From: UBA1413 sp964552955
Lineage (GTDB): Bacteria > Bacteroidota > Bacteroidia > Bacteroidales > Prolixibacteraceae
DNA length: 64,000 nucleotides
Assembly (NCBI GenBank): GCA_964552955.1
Contig: CAZKIU010000020.1
Coordinates: 1-64,000 of the forward strand
Reading direction: 5' to 3'
The notes below the pieces were generated by a model. The model ran no database searches and was not told the DNA's origin. It saw nothing but the letters and a program-made list of their open reading frames with translations. The position numbers were made by a program, and so were the translations under genes. This document shows, piece after piece, positions 43,029 to 53,234 of the stretch; positions within the stretch are counted from its first letter, which is position 1; each line of letters starts with the position of its first letter.

Positions 43029-46025
43029 TCAGAAGTTGATATTAAGCCCGAGCATAAAAGTACGGGTACGGGGATAATAGGTTTCACGGCTATCGATACC
43101 CGGTGTGAGACCCCCCAGATAAACTTCCGGGTCCAGACCTTTATAGTTGCTGATGGTCAGAAGGTTGTTGCAGGTGGCATAGACGTTTAATCCGTTGATG
43201 GCGTTGCCAATCCTTCCGAAGTCATAGTTCAGGGAGAGTGTGGAGAGACGCAGATAACCGCCCTTTTCCAAATAACGGTCTGAGGGAGTCTGCGCATTGA
43301 CGTCGGTAAACTTCTGGTTGGCAGCCACCTCACTCAGCACATTCTTGCCGGTGGAAACCAGTGCAATGTAGTTGTATTGCGCACGGGTCGAATTCAGGAT
43401 CTGATTCCCCGTAACCCCCTGAAGGAAGGCAGTGAGAGACCAGTTCTTAAACTTGAGCGTGTTGTTCCATCCATAGGTTAACTTGGGTTGGGCACTCCCT
43501 ACTTTGGTCCGGTCGGTTTCCTGCGGACTGGTGGTTAACGCCCCTGTTCGCTCACCTGTGACTGGGTCATGAACATAAAACTGAGAGACCCCGTCATTAT
43601 TATATCCTGCCCACTCCCACATATAGAAGGTTCCGATGGCTTCTCCTTCCATGATGCGTTGTACATTGGCGGTGGCGTAACCCCCGATGTTGGGATTGCC
43701 GGCATTGATATAGTCCACTGAGTAGTTCTGATTGGAAAGACTGACCACCTCATTCTTGTTGTGCGAAAGGTTCATCGACGATTCCCAGCGGGTATTCTTT
43801 GTTTGGACGGGAACCACGGTCAGTGAAAACTCAATCCCCTTGTTACTGATCTCGCCCACATTGGCCAGCATGCTCCCGAAGGGATAACGGTTGGTAGAGA
43901 CCGCATAGCTGTATATCAGGTCCTTGGTTTGTTTATCATAGTATTCCAGGGTTCCTGTGATACGGTTTTTCAGGAAGCCAAAATCCAGACCAATGTTGAG
44001 CATACTGGTCCGTTCCCATTTCAGATCAGGATTGGCGTTGCTTGTAGCCGCCAGCGTACGGTAATCTGCAGGATTCCCATTGGCATCGATATAGGTGAAC
44101 CAGCCTGAAGCCCCGTAGGTCTGAATGGCCGTGAAGGCGTCAAATCCCAATGAGTTTCCACTGACGCCATACCCTACACGGAATTTCAGATCATCAAACA
44201 GATTCAGATCTTTGATAAAATCCTCCTCACTCATGCGCCACGACATCGATGCCGAAGGGAAGGTGGCCCAGCGGTTGTTCTTACCGAAGGCCGAACTGCC
44301 GTCACGCCGCAACGTAGCCTGAAACAAATACTTGCTGTTGTAGCTGTAGTTCAAACGGCCATAAAAAGAGATCATTCGCAGCGTCGAGAGCGTATACCCA
44401 TTATGGATCCCTGTGATATCCATGTTGTTGGCGTACCCCATGTTATAGTATTTCAGCGCATCGTCATAAAAATTGTAAACCGTCAGGCCAAAACCATCGT
44501 TGTTATCGGCCTGTTCCCAGGAATATCCCCCCATGAGCCCCAGCTTGTGAACCTCACCGAAGGTCTTGTCATAGTTGAGATAGGTCTCCAACACCGTTTT
44601 CTTGTTTTCCACGGCGGTGCGGCTCGCCTGACCATGCTGCGAGGAATAGATCTGGGACACCGTGGTGTTATAATTGCTATGAATATACTGCTCGTTCTGG
44701 TACGAAAGCCCCAGGTTGTAAACCAATCCTTTGGTGATATCAAGGGAAGCCTTGGCGATACCCTGCAAACTTTTGCTTTCCGTATTGTACTCATCCTCAT
44801 AAATCATCGACATGGGATTGTAATTCTGAGAGATGCCCGAGCTTGAGTACCAGCTGCCATTCTCATTTTTTACCGGAACCAACGGAGAATAGTAATTCAT
44901 GGCATCCAGCACACTGGTCCCCTGGACTCCCATGGGAACGTTCTCATGGTTGGTGATGCTTCCGTTGAGGCTGAAGGAGAGGGTCAACCGGTCGTTCAGT
45001 GCTTTGGTTTGTAAAAAGGAGCGTTCTATAAGACGGTTCCTTTCGGTTCCTTTGATGATCCCCTGTTTGTTCATGTAGTTAACACTTGCATTGTAACTGG
45101 TCTTTGCATCACCCCCATTGATAGAGACATTATGGTTGTGACTGAACCCGGTCCGTTGCGCTTCTTTCTGCCAATTGGTGTTGCCTCCTTCATCATTCGG
45201 AAGAGTAATGCCATTGGATGAGGCGTAGCTCCGCAATTCACCCGCGGTCATCATATCCAAATCCTTCAGGATATTGTCGGCAGCCACATAACTGCTATAG
45301 CTGACATTGGTCTTCCCGTTTTGATTTCCTTTTTTGGTGGTGACAATGATCACCCCGTTGGCGGCTTTTGAACCATAAATGGCCGTCGCTGAGGCATCAC
45401 GCAGTACATCAATGCTCTCGATGTCCTCCGGTGCCACCAGTGATAATGACATACCCGGAATTCCATCGATGACGTAGTAGGGTTCCTGCGCTTCGCCCGA
45501 GCGAAGGGTAGAAGCCCCACGCAGGGTAATCGAAGAACTGCCGTTAGGGTCTGAGGTTTGGGTAATGGTCAGCCCGGGAACTTTCCCCTGCAACAACTGG
45601 GCAGGATCACTGTAGACCCCCACATTCAGATCTTTGGCGTTGACCGTCGTGATGGAACTGGTCACATCCTTGCGGGTCATCCTGCCGTAGCCGACAGCAA
45701 CCACTTCATCCAGACCAATAACGTTTCTTATTAACTTCACATGGAGAGTGGTTGTCCTGCTATCCACGGGAACTTCCTGCGTTTCAAAACCAATGAATGA
45801 GAATACCAACGTCTTCGCATCTTGAGGTACGTTCAGTGTAAACTTACCATCGATATCGGTAATCGTACCTTGTGTGGTTCCCTTAATAACAATGGAAACA
45901 CCTGGCAATGTGCTCCCCTGGTCATCCTGTACCGTGCCGGACAAACTCAGATTCTGCCCCCGGAGGTCAAATGAATAACCTACGATAAAGGCTATCATTA
46001 CTAATTTTAGAGCAAGTTTTTTCAT
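43029..46025 (-). CDS. SusC-like TonB-dependent glycan importer (pair 1)
   Basis: A 998-residue outer-membrane receptor. Signal peptide (1-23), CarboxypepD-like domain (about 25-100), TonB-box-like DEVVAVGYG at 106-114, plug (about 115-235) and 22-strand barrel ending LGLNINF. It imports oligosaccharides using TonB energy with SusD1. First gene of the pair-1 operon. I find no perfect promoter in the 188 bases upstream; expression should depend on the HTCS. Confidence 0.95.
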   Translation of the reverse strand: MKKLALKLVMIAFIVGYSFDLRGQNLSLSGTVQDDQGSTLPGVSIVIKGTTQGTITDIDGKFTLNVPQDAKTLVFSFIGFETQEVPVDSRTTTLHVKLIRNVIGLDEVVAVGYGRMTRKDVTSSITTVNAKDLNVGVYSDPAQLLQGKVPGLTITQTSDPNGSSSITLRGASTLRSGEAQEPYYVIDGIPGMSLSLVAPEDIESIDVLRDASATAIYGSKAANGVIIVTTKKGNQNGKTNVSYSSYVAADNILKDLDMMTAGELRSYASSNGITLPNDEGGNTNWQKEAQRTGFSHNHNVSINGGDAKTSYNASVNYMNKQGIIKGTERNRLIERSFLQTKALNDRLTLSFSLNGSITNHENVPMGVQGTSVLDAMNYYSPLVPVKNENGSWYSSSGISQNYNPMSMIYEDEYNTESKSLQGIAKASLDITKGLVYNLGLSYQNEQYIHSNYNTTVSQIYSSQHGQASRTAVENKKTVLETYLNYDKTFGEVHKLGLMGGYSWEQADNNDGFGLTVYNFYDDALKYYNMGYANNMDITGIHNGYTLSTLRMISFYGRLNYSYNSKYLFQATLRRDGSSAFGKNNRWATFPSASMSWRMSEEDFIKDLNLFDDLKFRVGYGVSGNSLGFDAFTAIQTYGASGWFTYIDANGNPADYRTLAATSNANPDLKWERTSMLNIGLDFGFLKNRITGTLEYYDKQTKDLIYSYAVSTNRYPFGSMLANVGEISNKGIEFSLTVVPVQTKNTRWESSMNLSHNKNEVVSLSNQNYSVDYINAGNPNIGGYATANVQRIMEGEAIGTFYMWEWAGYNNDGVSQFYVHDPVTGERTGALTTSPQETDRTKVGSAQPKLTYGWNNTLKFKNWSLTAFLQGVTGNQILNSTRAQYNYIALVSTGKNVLSEVAANQKFTDVNAQTPSDRYLEKGGYLRLSTLSLNYDFGRIGNAINGLNVYATCNNLLTISNYKGLDPEVYLGGLTPGIDSRETYYPRTRTFMLGLNINF

Positions 46026-46213
46026 AGAAATTTGTTTAGATTTTACCCCTCAATTTTACGGTTTCTGGCTTGTTCGGGGCTGGATTATTCATTCAAACAA
46101 ATAGACATTCTGGTCAATTGCATGCAGGAAATGGCCAGCCATCCATGTGGTACGACACCACATAGCAGCCCAGCCTTTCAATTCGGCGCTATCCCCCTTA
46201 TCCCATGGGGCCT

Positions 46214-48223
46214 CTACAGGACCACCTGGAAAGTATCGCCGGGTTGGCCGGTAAATGTTTTATAGGTTTTTCCCTCCACGGAGACCACAGCCCTGAGGCC
46301 TTTTCCCTCCCGGAATAGGGAAATGGAGCATACAGCGCCAAAGGCCCTGATGTTTCTCAGTGACATCTCCTCCCAGGCAGCAGGAAGGCGTGGGGTGAAG
46401 GTAAAGGAGTGCAATCCGGAAGGCCGGATGCCCCACAGACCTTCGGTGATGATACGGCAATAGAGGCCGCTCTCGGCCGACAGATGCCGCTGGCTTCCCT
46501 CGGGCCAGGCTTCGATGGCATAGGGAACATGGTCCCCCAGCAACCGCTGACGGGAATAATAGGAGAGATAGTCCATCCCCTTTTCCGTCTCACCGCAGGC
46601 CAACACCCCCCTTAATGCATACAGGGTCGAGCGGTCCCAGAAGGTCTCACTGCCCGCCTGGGTCAGCAACCCGTTGTCTGTCCACAGCCGGGGCGAAAAG
46701 AGCGCCCTGATGGTTTCCGCTTTACGGTCATAAATCCCTACGGTCAGCGGGATGCAGATCCAAGAGCGGAGGATGTCGTTCCCTTTGTAATAGTGATAGG
46801 TATGAAACCCCTCTACCTCTCCGCCAAAATAGCGGTCGATGGCACTTCTCAGGTCCATCGCCTGTTTCCGGTAAGTGGCCAGTTGTTTCCGGGGCTTATT
46901 CAATGCCTTTCCAAGATAGTCAGCAGAGACCAGGGCGTCGTAATAAAGCGATGAAGTGCACAGGTTAGCGTCGCCCGAAGGAAAACGGCCTTCCAGTTCG
47001 TCGGAGTCGGAGGTCACCACCCCCGCGTCATTCAGTTTTCTCCGGCAGTATTCGAGGCACCACTCTACCAGAGGCCACAGTTCTTCAGCCTCCTGCCGGT
47101 CGCCCCGGGCCAGGGCATAGCGTGCCGCACCATATGCAATCATGGCGGCATCACCCCGGTCCCCGGCGCCATTCCATATATCGGTGCCTTCAGCAATGAT
47201 CGAACTGGGAATCGGCTGGTAAGCCTCATTCATGAAACGGGCGAAATGTCTGAAGGAATTCAGGGCCGACTGATTCCCCGTTTCATATCCGAGAAACGGA
47301 AAGAATGGGTTGATGTATTCGGCCTGGTCGTTGGCCCAAATAGCGGCATAGTAAGACTCGCCACCCGGACCGTGCATCAGCCCCCCGCTGGTTCTGTAAA
47401 TGCTCTCTGCCCCGCGGATCTTGGCAAAGGCGAACATGGTATTTAAGACCGGGTCGGGCGTCTCCAGTACCAGGTGATCCCACAGTTGGTCTACCAGGGC
47501 CCTGCGTTCTGCCCATTCCTTTTCCACATCGAGGGGCTCATCGGCCTCTCCCTTTTTGTAGGCTTTAAAATCAGCATAAAACACCACCGAATCTCCCTCG
47601 GCCAGCGTCTTACCCCCGGACCCCGATAGGGAGGCCACCATTTGGTACTCCCCATCCACCCCCTTTTCCGGGTCGCTCCTAAGTATCGACCGGGCCTCCG
47701 GAATTTCTACCATCACTGGGGCTTCTCCCAGGTTCCGCAGGATATACTTCTCGCACCAGGCAGCTTTCCGGGTGGAAGGGAACAGGATGCGCGTCAATCC
47801 CACTTTTCCGTTCCGCGGAAGGGAGAATTCACTTTCGACCTGCATCATGCCGTCGAGGGAAATCTGCAGTACTTTCTCCTGGGGCAGTTTCCGGGAGTTG
47901 ACGGTCACCATACCGCCGGGAAGGTCCCACCCAAAACGGCGCATCAGGCTGGCATGCGTGTTGTTGGGGATGGTCCGCAGCATGGGCCATACAAAACTCC
48001 GCTCCAGCACAAAACTCCCGTCGCGGTCCACCCCGTAACGCAGAACGACGGAAATCTGCTCCCCGCTCATCTCGATATGATCATGATGAGGAAGCTCCCC
48101 ATCCACTGTCCAGGTAATTCCCCCTGAAGCATTGATATGCCAGCGGTTTTCCGCAGGATTAGCCAGCGCAGTGCCGGCCCAGATGATCACCATCCCAATA
48201 AGAAACGCAATTCGTTTTTCCAT
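46214..48223 (-). CDS. Six-hairpin (alpha/alpha)6 glycosidase-like protein
   Basis: A 669-residue exported protein, signal peptide ending ALANP. An N-terminal beta-sandwich (about 25-235) is followed by an (alpha/alpha)6 barrel (about 250-600; IWANDQAEYINPFFPFLG, GTDIWNGAGDRGDAAMIAYG, AESGLYCRIITEGLWGI) and a small C-terminal beta domain. This layout is shared by GH families such as 15, 63, 78, 94, 95 and 116; I cannot pick one safely. It is the last gene of the pair-2 operon, just upstream of susC1, separated by 188 bases that include a short hairpin (46145-46163). Confidence 0.75.
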   Translation of the reverse strand: MEKRIAFLIGMVIIWAGTALANPAENRWHINASGGITWTVDGELPHHDHIEMSGEQISVVLRYGVDRDGSFVLERSFVWPMLRTIPNNTHASLMRRFGWDLPGGMVTVNSRKLPQEKVLQISLDGMMQVESEFSLPRNGKVGLTRILFPSTRKAAWCEKYILRNLGEAPVMVEIPEARSILRSDPEKGVDGEYQMVASLSGSGGKTLAEGDSVVFYADFKAYKKGEADEPLDVEKEWAERRALVDQLWDHLVLETPDPVLNTMFAFAKIRGAESIYRTSGGLMHGPGGESYYAAIWANDQAEYINPFFPFLGYETGNQSALNSFRHFARFMNEAYQPIPSSIIAEGTDIWNGAGDRGDAAMIAYGAARYALARGDRQEAEELWPLVEWCLEYCRRKLNDAGVVTSDSDELEGRFPSGDANLCTSSLYYDALVSADYLGKALNKPRKQLATYRKQAMDLRSAIDRYFGGEVEGFHTYHYYKGNDILRSWICIPLTVGIYDRKAETIRALFSPRLWTDNGLLTQAGSETFWDRSTLYALRGVLACGETEKGMDYLSYYSRQRLLGDHVPYAIEAWPEGSQRHLSAESGLYCRIITEGLWGIRPSGLHSFTFTPRLPAAWEEMSLRNIRAFGAVCSISLFREGKGLRAVVSVEGKTYKTFTGQPGDTFQVVL

Positions 48224-48317
48224 CGTTACAGGTTTTAAACTTTTAAAGTGTATCCTTTGTTCCCTCCAGTGCCCTATGCCATGACGGGCCGCTGTCGTCT
48301 CTTCATTGAATAATTAT

Positions 48318-50051
48318 TTACTTTCCTGATTTGACATCGGTGACCACTCTGTCACAGTTTTCGGTCACAATGGGGCGGTTTTCTTCGTGGATGTAGGGAT
48401 AGTCGGTGGTCTTTTCCACCAGGTTATTTCTGAAGGTAAATCCATCGACGCAATAGATATTCACCAGGCGTGGATCGAACCCCCGGAAGGTATTCTTCTC
48501 GACCAGAATATTCTGATGGTAACGGCTTTTTTCGCGGTCAGCCCTGATGCCCGACCCCACTTCGATGCATGATTTTCCCCACACCCCATAGTTACAGTTC
48601 TCGAAGAGATTGTTCCTGATGATCACATCGCGTACCCCCGATTGCTCATACCAGTAGGTCCCATCGCCTTCAAAAAGGATGGAAGCCCCGGCGATATGGA
48701 AATGATTGTTCTCAATCAATACCTTTCCCCTGGAACCGATGAGTAATCCCCGGGCCCTGTTGCCCCGCATGGTGCAGTTTCGGATAACCACATCAGGGTT
48801 GGCCTCAGTGGAGGCAACCACGTCTTTTACTTTTACCGTTCCGGGGAGGGGAGCCTCCAGAACGATCCGGGTATACTCCTTATTCAGCCGTTCGGCTTCC
48901 CTGACTTTCAATTGCCCATAGGTTATCAGACTTTTGGCGTCGGCGAGTTCCAGGGAGACCCCCGGCTTAAGGAAGTCAAATCCATGTTGCTGCGAATGCT
49001 TGAGTTGCAGAATCATCTCGTGCGATGAGAGGATCGTGTCGATCACAGCATAAATACCGTGAATATTGGTAGCATCGTCTTTTTGGTTCTCAAAGGTGCA
49101 GTCCAACATATGGATGGTCCCGGTACAGTTGGAGAAATGGGTCGCATCGGCGGTGATGCTGATGATTCTGTTTTTCCCAGGGGATGGAGTTACCTTTACA
49201 TGATCCAGCGTAATATCCCCTGAACGCTGGGCAATCACCCCCATGCCGCCACAATGGTAAATATTAACATTCTGAATATAAATCTTCCGGCTGTCTGACA
49301 CGATAAAACAGGGGATCAGCCGGTCACCTGCTCCAAAGACCAGAATATTGCCGGTTTTCCCGGTCAGGTTTTCCTTGAAAATACGCACATTCCCGTTTTC
49401 GAGTTTTTCTGCCGGCATCGATCCATTCGAAAAAATCCAATAGTCCTTTGCCATGAATGCGGTTTCGCGCTTCACCGGGTCAAACTCCAGCAGATTGGTG
49501 TAGGGGTAGTCGTTGTTCTCCTTATCGCGGAATTTCAACCGACCTTCGCTGATCGTCCAGGGATACTCTTCCGTGAAACGGATGTCAAGATAATCCTTTC
49601 CTGAACCTTCAATCACCCCCTCGGAGTGAAAAGTCCGCACATAATCCACGTTCACATCTTTTATCGTAATATCAGAAGCGCCCTGCATCAGGAAAGGAGT
49701 TACGAAGCCTGAAAAGAGCAGGGAGGTTCCGTTGCCTTCTATAGTGAACCCCTGCATGCCTGTAAGGTTAAAGGCGATGCGTTTGAGGCTTTCGTCGTTG
49801 TTGCTGACAAAGGCATACTGTTCGGGGAGGTAGGCAGGAGTGATGAACAGGGTTCCTCCCGGCAGGACTAATTTATCGGCCCCGGTACTCCTGCAATGCT
49901 TCAATGCCCTGGTCAGGGCGTACCCGGCATCCTGCCCGGGTTTGACTCCCTGAAGAAAATCCTTCAGATAGACCGCTTCACTGCTGGCCATCAGGGCTGC
50001 ACCCAGGAAGCATAAGAGGGTAAGACAGCTCTTTAAACGGGGAATAAGCAT
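48318..50051 (-). CDS. GH110-like alpha-1,3-galactosidase
   Basis: A 577-residue exported right-handed beta-helix protein (signal peptide about 1-26). The stretch DATHFSNCTGTIHMLDC followed by ENQKDDATNIHG matches what I know of glycoside hydrolase family 110 (Bacteroides alpha-1,3-galactosidases A and B), where the paired Asp of DDATN lies at the active site. These enzymes remove terminal alpha-1,3-galactose, including from blood-group B and linear Gal-alpha-1,3-Gal structures. It sits between the O-acetylesterase and six-hairpin genes. Other polysaccharide-cleaving beta-helix families are the alternative. Confidence 0.8.
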   Translation of the reverse strand: MLIPRLKSCLTLLCFLGAALMASSEAVYLKDFLQGVKPGQDAGYALTRALKHCRSTGADKLVLPGGTLFITPAYLPEQYAFVSNNDESLKRIAFNLTGMQGFTIEGNGTSLLFSGFVTPFLMQGASDITIKDVNVDYVRTFHSEGVIEGSGKDYLDIRFTEEYPWTISEGRLKFRDKENNDYPYTNLLEFDPVKRETAFMAKDYWIFSNGSMPAEKLENGNVRIFKENLTGKTGNILVFGAGDRLIPCFIVSDSRKIYIQNVNIYHCGGMGVIAQRSGDITLDHVKVTPSPGKNRIISITADATHFSNCTGTIHMLDCTFENQKDDATNIHGIYAVIDTILSSHEMILQLKHSQQHGFDFLKPGVSLELADAKSLITYGQLKVREAERLNKEYTRIVLEAPLPGTVKVKDVVASTEANPDVVIRNCTMRGNRARGLLIGSRGKVLIENNHFHIAGASILFEGDGTYWYEQSGVRDVIIRNNLFENCNYGVWGKSCIEVGSGIRADREKSRYHQNILVEKNTFRGFDPRLVNIYCVDGFTFRNNLVEKTTDYPYIHEENRPIVTENCDRVVTDVKSGK

Positions 50052-50110
50052 ATTTTATAATTTTTTAGGATGTGATAAAAATAGTAAAGCGCCGGGGGAT
50101 AACCAATGAA

Positions 50111-51553
50111 TTACCACACGTCATCCCAGTGATCAGTGCGGAAAGGCACCAGGGGCAAACCCATGGTGGTCCTTACGTTGGCCGCCGGCACATTTCTGAA
50201 TCCATATCTGACGGCCACAGGGTTGGGCACTTCCGTCGATTGAAGCTCGATCTGGTTTTTCCACCAGAGGTGACGGGCAGTAGCCTTATAAAACTTCCGG
50301 TCTTCCCCAGCCATTTCAAAGCCTTCCATCTTCCCGGAATAATAATCGAAACTGTTCATGTCATTAAACTGGTTTTCACCTGAAAGGTGGTTGAATGTCA
50401 GCAAGGCCTTTGAATCAGTAAATACAACCTCTTTTATCGTAGGGGCAAGGGCCGGAAATCCCTTCATACTGTAAGTTTTTTCGAGGGCCAAAAAGGCCAG
50501 TCTTTGTCCCACTTCATTTTTTTTGGGGGGATGAATGCAGGTGGGATGACCGATGTCGTTGGTCGCAGCGATTCCGGCGTGGGAGAGTTGTTCCAGGGCT
50601 TTGTACTGCATTTCCACCTGCAGGGGCAGTGCGATCTTCTCAACACCTTCATAGGTGTATGGGGCCAGTTGAACGTAGTAGAAAGGCATCTCCTGATCCT
50701 TCCATTCATTTCGCCACTGTTTCACCAGCGCCACCATCAGTTTGTCATAATCATAATAATTGTGGAGATTGGATTCTCCCTGGTACCAGATAAAGCCCCG
50801 TGCCTTGTATTGGGTAATGGGACGAATCATTCCGTTGTATAAAACCTCAGGCTTTGAATGATCCGATTGACCGGCCTTTGCCGTCTTCAGATCCAGCCCG
50901 GCCACGGATTCGATGGTTTTTTCGGGTATCCAGGCTTCAATGGCAGATCCGCCCCAGTGGGAAGCTATCATCCCCACAGGAATATTAAGGATCCTGTTCA
51001 ACTGCCGGGCAAAGAAATAGGCGGTTGCGCTGAACTCACCCACGCTTTGGGCGTTGGAACATTTCCACTCGCCCTGGCAATCCTCCTGGGGAGTCGCGGT
51101 GGAATGACGGGCTACCGTGAACATCCTGATTCCAGGATATTCTGAAGCTTCAGCGATCGCAGACAAGGCATTCTCCACGGGTTGTCCCATAAAACCGGTG
51201 ACCGGCATTTCCATGTTCGATTGCCCCGAAGCAATCCAAACTTCCCCGATTAAAATATCGTTGAGGACAATCCGGTTTTTCTCCTTCAGGGTGATTTGGT
51301 AAGGCCCCCCGGCATCAGGGGTCTCAATGCCGGTCTTCCATGACCCCTCTTTGTTCGCCACGACGGAATAACTCTTTTGGTTCCAGGAGGTTTTAATATG
51401 AACCCGGGCACCCGGATTTGCCTTTCCCCACAGGTTGACCACAGCGTTACGCTGGAGTACCATATGATCACCGATTACGGCTGGAAGGGTGATCTGCGCC
51501 AAGGCCGTAAAGCCCATCACCAAAGCCGCCAAAACAGCAACTATTTTTTTCAT
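50111..51553 (-). CDS. Sialate O-acetylesterase-family esterase
   Basis: A 480-residue exported SGNH-fold esterase with a signal peptide (1-19). The nucleophile motif is SGQSNMEMP (S112); WYQGESN and IGHPTCIHPPKKNEVG supply the other blocks. Proteins of this family remove O-acetyl groups, first described on sialic acids, but in plant- and algal-glycan loci they often act on other acetylated sugars. It is the first gene after the susD2 terminator. Together with the SGNH protein at 31621 it shows that the target glycan is acetylated. Confidence 0.88.
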   Translation of the reverse strand: MKKIVAVLAALVMGFTALAQITLPAVIGDHMVLQRNAVVNLWGKANPGARVHIKTSWNQKSYSVVANKEGSWKTGIETPDAGGPYQITLKEKNRIVLNDILIGEVWIASGQSNMEMPVTGFMGQPVENALSAIAEASEYPGIRMFTVARHSTATPQEDCQGEWKCSNAQSVGEFSATAYFFARQLNRILNIPVGMIASHWGGSAIEAWIPEKTIESVAGLDLKTAKAGQSDHSKPEVLYNGMIRPITQYKARGFIWYQGESNLHNYYDYDKLMVALVKQWRNEWKDQEMPFYYVQLAPYTYEGVEKIALPLQVEMQYKALEQLSHAGIAATNDIGHPTCIHPPKKNEVGQRLAFLALEKTYSMKGFPALAPTIKEVVFTDSKALLTFNHLSGENQFNDMNSFDYYSGKMEGFEMAGEDRKFYKATARHLWWKNQIELQSTEVPNPVAVRYGFRNVPAANVRTTMGLPLVPFRTDHWDDVW

Positions 51554-51570
51554 AACTTGGTTATTGTTAA

Positions 51571-51609
51571 AACGGCTCCGGAAGGATGATCACCCCTCCG
51601 GAGCCGGTT
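51571..51609 (-). terminator. Hairpin terminator between susD2 and the esterase gene
   Basis: AACGGCTCCGGA (51571-51582) pairs with TCCGGAGCCGGTT (51597-51609), a 10-12-bp stem with one bulge; on the minus strand the stem runs into TTTT. It lies 22 bases after susD2, the same place as the hairpin after susD1. Confidence 0.8.
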
Positions 51610-51631
51610 AATTTTTTAACATAAAATAGGG

Positions 51632-53215
51632 TTACTGTCCACTCCAGGGATTCTGGTCTTCCTCGCTGATGGCATCGTTGTTTAGAATCTCCATCTGGGG
51701 AATCTGACAGAAGAAGCGATAGTCGTTGGATTCCAGGAAAGCCATGGGATTGGCGTCGGATACGTTGTAGCCATTCAGGTACTGCAAGCCCCACACATAA
51801 TGACCTCCGGGATTCGTGGCGGAAGCACCATGTCTGACCAGTTTTTTCTGGAGGCGGACCAGGTCATAAAAGCCCGACTGCCCTTCGCAGATCAGTTCCT
51901 TGCGGCGTTCAATGTAAATCTTCTCCAGCAGGTCGTTCCCTGACACCTGTGTGGTGGGTGTGGCATTGCGGGCCGTCTGCAGCCGGTTGAGCAGGATCAG
52001 TGCCTCGGGCTCTTTCCCACTTTTGGCGGCCGCTTCGGCCATAATCAGCAACATCTCGGCACCACGCATCAGGCAGACTTCCGGGCGGGTGGCGCTTCCA
52101 ATCACGCTACCCCCATCGGCACCATAATGCTTGTATTTATCAAAGGCCCACTTGGTGTTGATTTCATTATCGGCATTTTTGGTCCTTTTCCAGAACTGGT
52201 ACCGGTCGTCTTTCTTTTCAAACAGCTCCTCAAATTTGCTGTCGGCAAAGAAATCAAGGAAGGAATAGATGGGGCCATCGGAATACCCCTCGCCATAACT
52301 TTCATCCTGGTTGAACCAGAAGTTGTACTGGGTTCCCCCGCCCAGGTTATTGTCATTGGTATACTGCATGGCCCAAACGACTTCAGGATACCCACCCGAG
52401 ATCATATCATCGAAGCCAGACCGGTATTGATCACGCGTCATCAAAACGCTGTGGTTATCATAAACCTTCTTGGCTTCGTCATAAGCACCCTGCCAGTTTT
52501 GCATCACCAAATACACACGGGCCAAAATTCCGGAGGCGATTTCCTGATTGATAAACCATTTTTCAGCCGGTTCATAACCTTGAAGCAGCGTCTTGGCGTC
52601 GGTCAGGTCGGTGACGATCTGGGCATACACTTCTTCCACCGTGGAAAATCCCATATGGGTTTCGTCCTTCGTGGAAGTACGCAGAATGACTCCCCTTTTG
52701 TTTTTGGCTATGGCATAGGTCTGCTGGTAATTCTGGATCAGATGGAAATAAGCAATGGCGCGAATGGCCAATGCCTGACCCTTGATGTTCTTTTTCTCTG
52801 ATTCACCTCCTGTGGCATCGTCGATATTGGTAATCACAATATTGGTCAGGTTGATGATATTGTAGCACATCTTCCAGATATTTCCAGCGATTCCATCGGC
52901 CTGCGTTTTGGCATTGGAATACTGGTAAGAGGTCAGCTGATCACCTCCCATGTTGGTATGGCAGATGACATCGGAGCCTCCCAGGTCTACATACATCTGT
53001 AATCCGGGAAGCCCGGCAAATACACGATCGGCCCCCTGGGTGTTGAACAACAGTTGCTTGTAGGCCGATGTCAGGACTTTGTCAAGTTGAAATACATTTT
53101 TATATACCTCGGTATCAGAAACTTCGACGGAGGGACTGGTGGTCAGCGACTCCTCACACCCTGCGAGGGTAAAGATAAGCAGTACAATGCAGAGTTTGTA
53201 TTTTAGATTCTTCAT
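51632..53215 (-). CDS. SusD-like glycan-binding lipoprotein (pair 2)
   Basis: A 527-residue RagB/SusD-family lipoprotein (signal ending TLAGC, C20). Typical helices follow (VFQLDKVLTSAYKQLLF; AIRAIAYFHLIQNYQQTYA) and the C-terminal substrate-site half (EVCLMRGAEMLLIMAEAAAK; ERRKELICEGQSGFYDLVRL). It is only distantly similar to SusD1, so the two pairs probably bind different ligands. It follows susC2 with 19 bases between. Confidence 0.93.
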   Translation of the reverse strand: MKNLKYKLCIVLLIFTLAGCEESLTTSPSVEVSDTEVYKNVFQLDKVLTSAYKQLLFNTQGADRVFAGLPGLQMYVDLGGSDVICHTNMGGDQLTSYQYSNAKTQADGIAGNIWKMCYNIINLTNIVITNIDDATGGESEKKNIKGQALAIRAIAYFHLIQNYQQTYAIAKNKRGVILRTSTKDETHMGFSTVEEVYAQIVTDLTDAKTLLQGYEPAEKWFINQEIASGILARVYLVMQNWQGAYDEAKKVYDNHSVLMTRDQYRSGFDDMISGGYPEVVWAMQYTNDNNLGGGTQYNFWFNQDESYGEGYSDGPIYSFLDFFADSKFEELFEKKDDRYQFWKRTKNADNEINTKWAFDKYKHYGADGGSVIGSATRPEVCLMRGAEMLLIMAEAAAKSGKEPEALILLNRLQTARNATPTTQVSGNDLLEKIYIERRKELICEGQSGFYDLVRLQKKLVRHGASATNPGGHYVWGLQYLNGYNVSDANPMAFLESNDYRFFCQIPQMEILNNDAISEEDQNPWSGQ

Positions 53216-53234
53216 AAATCTTCTTCTTTAAGAA

